Positions 9,946-17,689 of a stretch of DNA of 64,000 nucleotides are shown here, in pieces; position 1 is the stretch's first letter; every line of letters starts with the position of its first letter. The stretch is taken from contig NC_088206.1 of the NCBI RefSeq assembly GCF_037126465.1, positions 29,638,790 to 29,702,789 of the forward strand. The letters run 5' to 3'. The position numbers and the translations under genes are program-made. This stretch comes from Ornithodoros turicata (Eukaryota > Arthropoda > Arachnida > Ixodida > Argasidae). The notes under the pieces are model-generated. The model was not told where the DNA came from and ran no database searches. It saw only the letters and a program-made list of their open reading frames with translations.

Positions 9946-10581
9946 CGTCGTACAATAATGATTTCATGCGCCGGGAAAAGAAAACAGCAACTGGGAGTGA
10001 CCGCCTCAAATACTCCTGTCAATGGCTCAGTATCATCTACCGGTAGTTTCAATTCAGCTAGTGTCCACGAAACCGAACTCATATGTACTGCAGAAAGTCT
10101 TATGCTTATATACGATCGTCTGCCCGCGCTGGATAGACCGGAAATAATCGTGGACAACACCGATCGACGACAGCGAGCCGGGGAGCATTGGATTCCCTAC
10201 ACGAAAATTGAAGATAAACTGATCTACTTTGATTCCTTCGGATTGCCTCCCATCGAACCCGAGGTCAAACGCTTCATCATAGACGAATATAATTATGTCT
10301 GTATTCAAAGCGTGTATTCTCCAATGTGTGGTGTGTATTGTTGTATCGTGGCGGCATTGTTGGCGAAAGGGAAATCACTGAAGAGCATTGTTTCCATGCT
10401 TTCCAATAATCTCGCCGCTAATGACCTAAAATCAACAAAGATGCTAGAAAAGCTGTTCGTTGCTTTAAAAAAGCGGCGTCCTTTATTGTCTATAGCTCCC
10501 CACAAACTATCATAAAAATCTTTGAACCCACAGCACACGCGCACTGTTTTTATCGCAATATGCAGGTGTTTTATTCATTAT

Positions 10582-11053
10582 TTACAATGCGGGTCCACGA
10601 CCGGGTCCACGACCAGTAAAAGGTAACTGTACATTGTCATACACAGCGGGTGCTAACCCACGCCCGACAAAAGATTCCGGCATATTAATTCTCCCTCCAC
10701 TCCTACCGCACTGCTGCTCCGAATAAGATGGCGAGGCCGCTTCAGTATAGGGCGGCGCTGGTTCTTCCTGACGTCCCACCACAAGCATACGAATGTAAGA
10801 CCCCTCGGGTAGCTGGTGACCACATGTAGGGCATTGCATCTGAAATATGCGCGCCAATCTATAGCTAATGCAGTGAAAATAAGCTGGTACTCACGGTTTC
10901 CCTTCTGAAGACGAGACTAAAGCGAGTAACGCTCTCGGGTACCACCCCTGAAAATAAAGATTTACAACTTCGCAAGGGGAGCCTTTTTTCTCTTTGGATA
11001 AAGCACGCTCTTTCACTTAAAGTGAACCCCTCCTCAATGCATAAAACAGACAA
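10582..11053 (-). CDS. Spliced minus-strand Polinton gene A (CxxC, Pro-rich)
   Basis: The downstream exon encodes a protein starting MQCPTCGHQLPEGSYIRMLV, followed by a Pro/Ser-rich tail ending GRGPGRGPAL at 10,582. Directly before MQC on the minus strand is a good acceptor (ATATTTCAG, about 10,841). A donor (GTGAGTACC) lies near 10,892, ending an upstream frame that reads RFSLVFRRET. Intron length would be about 55 bases. A minus-strand AATAAA-type signal lies at about 10,573. The CPTCG pair suggests half of a zinc-binding site. The gene at 11,198-11,422 shows the same architecture and a related RILVVG/RMLVVG motif, so the two are paralogues. Function is unknown. Confidence 0.5.
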
Positions 11054-11197
11054 CTATAATTTGTAGGCAATTGCTAGACTTGAGAGAAAATTTTATTGGC
11101 TAAGTATCGGTGGTTAGAGATCGTAGGGAAAAAAGAACGTATATTTGACTTAGAAGCGATGCGCCGTCGTCCTCATGTGCGACACTTGTTGAGGAGC

Positions 11198-11422
11198 TCA
11201 GCTGTTGAGTGTTCGTGGTGGCGGCGGTGATGACACTGCGCTGAGATCGATCCATATGTACTCCAGTTCCGGTGATGGCGGCGGTGATGGTGCATCCGGT
11301 ACCTTAGGTCCCACCACCAAAATCCGGAAGTGTGATCGGTCAGGTAATGGTTGGGTACAGGTTGAGCTTCTCATCATCTGAAACGTGAAAAACAATATAA
11401 TACCCAATGGATAGCGTGTCAT
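11198..11422 (-). CDS. Minus-strand Polinton gene B, paralogue of gene A
   Basis: The exon after a clear acceptor (TTTCACGTTTCAG, about 11,380) reads MMRSSTCTQPLPDRSHFRI, then LVVGPKVPDAPSPPPSPEL and an SPPPPRTLNS end. It aligns with gene A: acceptor-Met, Cys, QPLPD/HQLPE, HFRILVVG/YIRMLVVG, then a Pro-rich tail. The second Cys of the CxxC pair is absent. I did not find a convincing upstream exon, so the N-terminus is open. It may be a decayed duplicate. It lies head-to-head with the polymerase promoter region. Confidence 0.42.
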   Translation of the reverse strand: MTRYPLGIILFFTFQMMRSSTCTQPLPDRSHFRILVVGPKVPDAPSPPPSPELEYIWIDLSAVSSPPPPRTLNS

Positions 11423-11683
11423 CTATTTGGTATTCACGATTTCTCTGGGAGTGACCATGGTTGCAATCAGGGGAGCAGTGAATGAGGTCCGACCCCACGA
11501 GATCGTTGTTGTATGCAACCTAAAGCATGGGCCCCATTCCCGCCTTGCGCAAATGCTCCAACTTTTATTTTTCGTCAGAATGCGTCAACTTGTTTTGAAT
11601 GCACAGAACAGGGTATATCAAAAACAAAAGCAAAGGTTTGCGATGGTTGTTTACATGGTGCCTTGATATAAAAATGTGGATCG

Positions 11684-11869
11684 TTAGTTATAGACTGCCG
11701 GTCTCATAGGTGTTGAAAGTAAATTTTCCAAATTCTGTTTACACCATCTTAAAACATATGCAACATCTTTTCGATGGGGATATACTCTAAAACAAAGGCC
11801 GCCGCCACAGAGTTCTATAAACTCATTTTGACCAGGATTTATATGACATCTACAACGGGTGGAAGGCAT
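11684..11869 (-). CDS. Small Cys-containing minus-strand ORF
   Basis: A 61-codon frame begins MPSTRCRCHINPGQNEFIEL and ends LSTPMRPAVYN. It has a CxC pair, a GGGLCFRVY segment and an amphipathic C-terminal helix (VAYVLRWCKQNLENLL), looking more protein-like than chance ORFs around it. I recognise no family. It sits directly beside the duplicated leader at 11,881-12,065 and would be transcribed away from the polymerase gene. Confidence 0.35.
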   Translation of the reverse strand: MPSTRCRCHINPGQNEFIELCGGGLCFRVYPHRKDVAYVLRWCKQNLENLLSTPMRPAVYN

Positions 11870-11880
11870 GAATGGGCATG

Positions 11881-12065
11881 CGGAAACAAGTGAGTTTTGA
11901 TATTAAACAGGTGGCCTCACTGAACATGTTGTGGCATGCAGTTGACTCATCCTCAAGAGGTCAGTGACCCAATTTCTCGGAAAACATGATTTACAACCAT
12001 GGGAGTACGCAGAAACAAGGGAACACTGATATAAAACAGATGGCCCCAACGTGTTGGGACATGCA
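11881..12065. promoter_or_regulatory. Direct repeat of about 60 bp with TATA-like cores
   Basis: Positions 11,881-11,940 and 12,010-12,065 are diverged copies of one block, each with AAACAAG, GATATTAAACAG or GATATAAAACAG, a TGGCC, and TG(T/G)G(G/C)CATGCA. They lie between the minus-strand genes and the polymerase leader. A promoter duplication is an inference. Confidence 0.4.
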
Positions 12066-12079
12066 ACGTGGATGATGAT

Positions 12080-12195
12080 TTATAAGCCGAGGGAGCGTCT
12101 CAGAGGGGAACAGTTTGCTTCGAGCCACAACTCGCTTCAAAAGTAAGTTATTCCCCTCACTTGTTGCACATTTCTTACTGTCCTTTTATTTTCAG
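12080..12195 (+). promoter_or_regulatory. Polymerase gene TATA box, leader exon and intron 1
   Basis: A TATAAG box at 12,081 is followed by a leader that ends ...TTCAAAA at 12,142, a consensus donor GTAAGTTA (12,143), and an acceptor TTTTATTTTCAG ending at 12,195. Splicing joins A to TGCCTAGG, creating the ATG that opens the frame MPRCVFCCFDP. There is no ATG in the leader itself. Confidence 0.55.
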
Positions 12196-12995
12196 TGCCT
12201 AGGTGTGTATTCTGCTGTTTTGACCCCCATGATATCGAGGACGAAGAGCTACCGGAAGACGATTCTCGGGACGGCGCACCTCCTATACTGTCTGCTCATG
12301 TGATGCGATCGCACCCCAACGTGGATATATCCTCCCTGCCCTTCTTCCAGACTGACAGTGCATTTAGAGGTATCGTCAAAAGGTCTGTGCTATTGGCATC
12401 TATTCAGGATCAGGGAGTATTTGCGACAATATTTAATTAGTCATCTTCACGATATGGTCACTATATTGAGAGCACAGAGAGTACCCTTTAGGTTTTGCAT
12501 TTGTTCCGATGTTTTAATGATAAAGGAAATGCGGGGGAGATAATCGCGCATATCGTCCACTTTATGGCGTTTACTCGCGAAGTCTACAGCGACGGAGCTA
12601 TCGAAAATATCTTGATGGACGTGATTCAGTCCACAGGTCGCGTGGAAAATTATCAGCGGGAAGGGAGTCTGTTCGTGTCTACCGACGTCCAAAATGTTGA
12701 AATGTGTATTTCCGCGCTGAAAAATAAAAAAATCCGGATGCAGTGGGGTACTTCCCGCTCATTTGGCTAAACGCAGGAACATGCTAACGAATATTCATTT
12801 AAGGAGAGTGAGTGTTTTAAATACAATACGCTCGCCCTCCTGCATCCACAGGGTTGGAATACATGGTCAAAAAAATAGGAAAATTATGCATCGGAGTATT
12901 GGTGGCCTGGTCGCTTCCCCGTTTCCTACTTTGATCTGGACGAATACGAAGTCATAAACAAGATATCCGTGTACGTGTACGAGTACATTGATCAG

Positions 12996-13235
12996 TGTTA
13001 GCGAAGTAAGAATCCATCGCCAGGCATCGCTGCTTATCGAAATACAAGCATCAGATGACAAACGAGGCGCCCCGGCCGACGCGCGAGGGAGAGAACCACG
13101 AGACACGAACGGAAGCGGACCCGGCGGAAGCGGACGGCGCGTTTAATTTTATGCTATATCTAGTATGTAACCTATCAAATAAAATTCAGTTATTCCGTTA
13201 CGAGTCCACTGTGACTACGGTGCCCACAACTGACA
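12996..13235 (+). repeat. Gypsy 5' LTR
   Basis: A 240-bp repeat, TGTTAGCG...CTGACA, with an AATAAA signal near 13,180. Flanked on the left by TCAG. Confidence 0.9.
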
Positions 13236-13549
13236 TGGCGATGAGGAAAAAGCAGCCCATCAACGACAGCGCAACCGACGGTAACGTGAAGCCGAACCGA
13301 CTGAACTACGTCGGAGCAACGAAACCGTGCACTGCGAATGACGAAGGAAACAAGGGGACATCGACCATGGCAGCAACCGAAACCTCGCCCATGTTACTTC
13401 CCCAAGCGGCGACGTACGCAAATCCTAATATTGCAGACTCGCTTGTCACCACGATGTCTATGATTGCTAAACTCCTGGAAAAACAGAGCACGCCGATCCA
13501 CGTTACTACGGCTCCTGATTTAACGTCGACTCTGCCTACGTACTCCTGA
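13236..13549 (+). pseudogene. Gypsy gag, N-terminal remnant
   Basis: The frame opens with MAMRKKQP directly at the LTR edge (ATG 13,234 or 13,240), is Thr/Ala/Asn-rich, and contains a weak helix (SLVTTMSMIAKLLEKQ). It stops at 13,549, where the internal deletion begins. No zinc knuckle remains. Assignment rests on position after the primer-binding site. Confidence 0.45.
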
Positions 13550-13717
13550 ACAGACAATGACAACCTCAACGAACGGTGCACCGCAATCGACTCAATGCGC
13601 AACAGGTCTCTATGGAGTGCCTCAGCAACCTTAAGCGCCGCCATTTCACGACTTCGAGGACGTGCTCTCGAATGGCACAAGACGGACGGAACTGACAACT
13701 AAGCAGTAGCTCATATC

Positions 13718-15228
13718 ATGACGAGGAAAAACCCTAACCGACGGTTTGCACGCATTGTACTAGACTTAATGGCCTACAACTTCGTCATACGCCACACACC
13801 CGAGAGGTCCAACACCGTCGCGGATGCACTTTCCAGAATGCCACATCCGGTCAACGCTGCGTATATAATCGCTGCAGAAGATTCTCGCCTTCGAGAAATC
13901 CAACGCCAGGACTCGGAACTCTCACTCATTATCCATAACCTAGAAGACGCAGACGTACCACAAGCAACGAAAGATGACATCGCGCAAACATTTCGCACGG
14001 TAAACGGGACACTTACGTTCGAGAGCCGAAACGGTGACAACGAGACACTCCGAATCGAACTTCCCAATAACCTCAGAGGGACAATTCTGACGTCACACCA
14101 CGATAACGCGGGACACGCATATGTGACAAGAACACGATCAAAAATCGAACGAAGATATCACTGGATCGATGTGGCCAAGGACATCGCTACATATGTAAAG
14201 TCCTGTGACGTATGTCAACGCTTCAATCACCCTACGGGTACACAACCCGGATCATTAAGCCTACGTTTCCCTAAACAGATGTCATTCGAAGCAGTCGCCA
14301 TTGATCACGTTGGACCCATTTACACAGCCGACAGCAATCACTACTTCATCACAGCTGTAGATGTGACAACCCGCTTCGTTATAACGAAGGCAGTACCTGA
14401 CAAATCATCGCTTCACGTTATCGAATTCATCGAGAACGAAATCGTCATCAGATATGGACATCCCAGAACGCTCATCAGCGATAACGACAAAACACTGACA
14501 TCTGAAGCTGTGAAAACGTACTTACGAGACCGTCACATCTCGAGCATTCTCACTGTGCCATATGCTCCACAAACAAACGGCCTTGTGGAACAAGCAAACG
14601 GACGAATCCTGCAACCACTTCGAAAGAACATCAATGGGGATATCGATAATTGGAGTTCGTATCTTCAAAAAACGACCTGTGAAGTAAATACCCCAAAACA
14701 CGTGGGACTCCAGACTACTCCTTTCGAACTACTGCACAACTGCGTACCTCGCCTCGGCGAGGTACGTAGTTGTCCATTGGTGTACGTAGGTGTACGTAGT
14801 TGTCGTAGTCGTTGTCCATTGACAACGAACTAGGAATCTCAATCAAAATGCACGAGGATGCGGAGACATCTCGACTCGAGGCTTACGAAAACCTAACCGC
14901 ATACCTTCAGGGCATGAAGTCATCGTACGACAGGAAACATTTCGTACCGAGCTACAAAATCGGAGACACGGTGTGGTACAACAATGGCATTGCACAGAAC
15001 ATTGACGCTCCATTCGACGGACCATTTGTAATCACTGCTGCGGAAAACCGAACGTACACCATCGAAAGAACCTGTAATGGCAAACACGAATCAAGACTAG
15101 ATAGAGCCAGACAGCTCAAACGAGTGGTTACACGTTCGAATGAAGACAACTCCAACAACACTTCGCCAGAGGTTCCGCAATCGCAGCCCGACAGCGACTG
15201 TGACACACGGGCACGGACGACGTCTTAA
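13718..15228 (+). pseudogene. Gypsy pol: RNase H tail and integrase
   Basis: The frame starts with the end of RNase H (NFVIRHTPERSNTVADALSRM), then the integrase zinc-binding HHCC (HHDNAGHAY ... SCDVCQRF), then the catalytic D-D-E: Asp in AIDHVGPI, Asp in LISDNDKTL, Glu in NGLVEQANGR. Near 14,755-14,820 a run of GTACGTAGTTGT-type repeats inserts bases and shifts the frame; the C-terminal domain continues in the next frame (14,812-15,228; SYKIGDTVWY, FDGPFVITA). All three catalytic residues are present, but the deleted RT and the frameshift mean it cannot act alone. Confidence 0.88.
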
Positions 15229-15313
15229 CGTCCAAAGCGACAGCCACGATGGCTCAACGACTACATCGTGCTGGATGACAATTGCGAGGTCGCAATTGAT
15301 TAAAGGCCGGTGG

Positions 15314-15549
15314 AGTTAGCGAAGTAAGAATCCATCGCCAGGCGTCGCTGCTTATCGAAATACAGGCATCAGATGACAAAGGAGGCGCACCGGCCGACGC
15401 GCGAGGGAGAGAACCACGAGACACGAACGGAAGCGGACGCGTGGCCGCACGGCGCGTTTAGTTTTACGCTATATTTAGTATGTAACCTATCAAATAAAAT
15501 TCATTTATCCCGTTAGAATCCACTGTGACTACGGTGCTCACAACTGACA
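15314..15549 (+). repeat. Gypsy 3' LTR
   Basis: Second LTR copy, 236 bp, ending CAACTGACA and followed by TCAG. Its first two bases are AG instead of TG. Confidence 0.9.
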
Positions 15550-16423
15550 TCAGGGAGTGCACGTGTCGCGACCCCCAAAACTCGAGTATGAAAAAAAAAT
15601 CACTTATTAGCTATAGGCGAACATTTTTTTCAGAATCAAGTGCCTGGAGCGGCTGTTGCAAAAAGAAATTACCGTTTCGTATGCGAACGTTGCACGCGCT
15701 CTTTTACGAGGAAAAGAGCATCGCGAAGCATCGTCGGCTGTGCGCGGACTGAAACGAAATCATATTGGAATTTAGCGAACCGTGCAAAAACTTCGTAAAA
15801 TTTACTAAAATACAGTACATGCAGCAGTACAACTACGTCGTCGCGTTGGACACGGAGAGCGCTCTTGTGCCCACTGGTGTCGGCATGCTCGTGCGCACCC
15901 ACGACTCAAGGGGAGAGGCGTATCAGGACGCACCACAGTGAAGATACCGTGAGGCAGTGCGTGAAAGCTATAATGGGAATGCGGGACGAGATGATCGCCC
16001 GGAACACCTGCTCCGCCACAATGGTGCTGAATAATGAGCAATGGGTCAAGCACAGAGCTGCCACCCACTGCGCGTACTGTAAACGGGAGCTCGCGCAAGA
16101 TCTACCCTGTGTCCGGCATCACGAGCATTCTAAGCGTTGTACTGCCCGCGAGACAAATTACATTGGGACGCTGTGAAACCCCTGTAACGTGGCGTGGACG
16201 ACGAGAGAAAACTACCGATCATGGTGCACAATCTTGGCCGGACTGCTGCGGGAATTTCACCTTCTCGGGTGGAAGCGAGCTCCCTTCATCGTGGCCAGTT
16301 CCACGAAAAAAATTTGGTTGCTGGAAATTGCAAAAATACTCCAAAAGCCGGGAGACGACATAACTAGACAAAAAAGTAGAGAACTCCGACTTAACATAAC
16401 AAAATAACAAGGTTGACTCAGAC

Positions 16424-16454
16424 GTTTCGTCCGTCATGCGGCGGACATCATCAG
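16424..16454 (-). ncRNA. Hammerhead ribozyme core in Penelope terminal segment
   Basis: On the minus strand: CTGATGA (16,448-16,454), a stem II of GTCCG/CGGAC with an 8-base loop, then GAAAC (16,424-16,428). This is the conserved hammerhead core, and Penelope-like elements are known to carry hammerheads in their terminal repeats. I could not confidently fold stems I and III, so activity is unproven. Confidence 0.55.
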
Positions 16455-16748
16455 TGCCAAACTGAATGAGAGATTACACAACCGGTCGCTATTTAGGGAG
16501 ATGGGAGTATTGTTCGGGAAGGGGGCTACGGTTTTTGTTACAAACCAAGGGGTCACCGCGTATGTGCAAAGACTCTAGAAGCTTTCTGGGTCCCCATCTT
16601 TCTTCTCGAGCCAAGGTCACAGCGTCGCGTCAAGGTCACTGCATTGTCGAAGTCAAAACAATATCCAGTGTCCCAACAATGTTCTGTAAGCTCGGTCTTA
16701 AACCGTGTGGCGCGCGTCGCGCTCTTTATGTCCCGCTTATGTTCTCTG

Positions 16749-17676
16749 CAGAGTTCGAGGTAACTCGTTACAAGTAACTCGTTACTGTAACTAAGTTCAT
16801 TTTTTCGGTAACTTGTAACTTAACTCGGTACTTTTGCGCCGTGGTAACTTTCAGAGGAACTCGTTCCTTTTGCAGGTAACTTTGCCAAAGTAACTTAAGT
16901 TCCAAGTTACTTTTAACTCGCTTTTCACTCACGTCCACATATTTTCTTGCTTTCTCTCTGGTTCCTTCATGGCATTTTTTCCCATAAAACGTGATATTCA
17001 ATCCATGATAGTATTTTATTCAGGAAGTAAGAACCTCTGCCATTGAAATGAAGCTGAGTCATTGTGCGCCCACAGGGGGTAAGGTGCAAAGCATTCGAAT
17101 AGACTTCAACCAGAGAAACGTCATCATGTCATTGATAGACAGACTGAAACCGAAACAAATCGGAAGGAGGGCTGGGTTCCACGAATGGGCACTTGTTCGC
17201 TGTCTCCCTTTGAAAGCAATTGAAAGAAAAGTAGGACCGAGGGTCGCGTCCCTTTAAGGGACCATGTCGTAACTAACCCCCTCAAGACCGTGGCTTTCGG
17301 GCGAGACCTTGTTCATCTCTAGCTTCGAGCGTATAGTTCGATTCTACCAAATTTTGGCGCTGTCAAACACTATGACGTCATTTGTTTACAAACAGGGAAT
17401 GGTCCATTGTTGGACATAAACGAAAACGATCTAAGCGTGTTGCACTCCTCCGCGGGCAACTCAAGGTCTAACTCAACTGCTCACGCGCGCTGCACCTGCG
17501 TAATGCTATTTTGTGTCCGGAGTAACTTGGAAGTAACTCGTCCTTTTTTTTAAGTAGCTCAGTAACTGCGAGTTATATTTCATGCTAAAGAACTTCGTTA
17601 TTAACTTAGCTACATTTTGCACACGGTAACTTAACTTGTAACGAGTTCTTTTTGACGGGTAACTTCTCAATCTATG
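16749..17676 (+). mobile_element. hAT-type non-autonomous element, copy 1
   Basis: Starts CAGAGTTCGAGGTAACTCG and ends with the inverse of CATAGATTGAGAAGTTACCC. The 8-bp target duplication is GTTCTCTG (16,741-16,748) and GTTCTTTG (17,677-17,684), one mismatch. Both ends are packed with GTAACTCG/GTTACTTG motifs. The same element occurs in opposite orientation at 55,419-56,043, where the target duplication is perfect. No transposase. Carries a nested 307-bp element. Confidence 0.88.
17101..17407 (-). mobile_element. MITE nested inside hAT-type copy 1
   Basis: Comparison with copy 2 (55,419-56,043) shows that 17,101-17,407 is absent there, so it is a later insertion. The insert matches 38,769-39,061 in reverse orientation. 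Imperfect TIRs of about 12 bases (AGACCTCTACC type). Confidence 0.75.
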
Positions 17677-17689
17677 GTTCTTTGAACCA

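Larger units (their letters stand above)
7513..10515 (+). pseudogene. Polinton adenain-like cysteine protease, split by insertions
   Basis: The enzyme cleaves capsid precursors in adenovirus-like fashion. After the capsid stop, 7,516-7,560 encodes a short IFKQDIEGLLKYKD piece, like the start of these proteases. Three foreign segments fill about 7,565-9,950. The rest is an open frame, 9,958-10,515, whose real protease part begins near 10,070 (LMLIYDRLP). It carries the catalytic set: His in GEHWIPY (10,185), Asp in FDSFG (10,231), Gln in IQSVYSP (10,306) and Cys in MCGVYC (10,327). The catalytic residues are intact, so the gene was broken mainly by insertions. An AT-rich gap with convergent poly(A)-like signals follows. 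Confidence 0.8.
12996..15549 (+). mobile_element. Internally deleted gypsy-type LTR retrotransposon
   Basis: Two LTRs (12,996-13,235 and 15,314-15,549) are about 90% or more identical. The 4-bp target duplication TCAG flanks them (12,992-12,995 and 15,550-15,553). The left LTR has TG...CA ends; the right LTR begins AG instead. TGGCG right after the left LTR is the likely primer-binding site. The internal part keeps the start of gag and the 3' half of pol; protease, reverse transcriptase and most of RNase H are deleted. It lies in the Polinton polymerase gene in the same orientation. Confidence 0.92.

Noticed and set aside
10054..10544. Minus-strand ORFs opposite the protease
   Set aside because: They are complements of the clearly identified protease frame.
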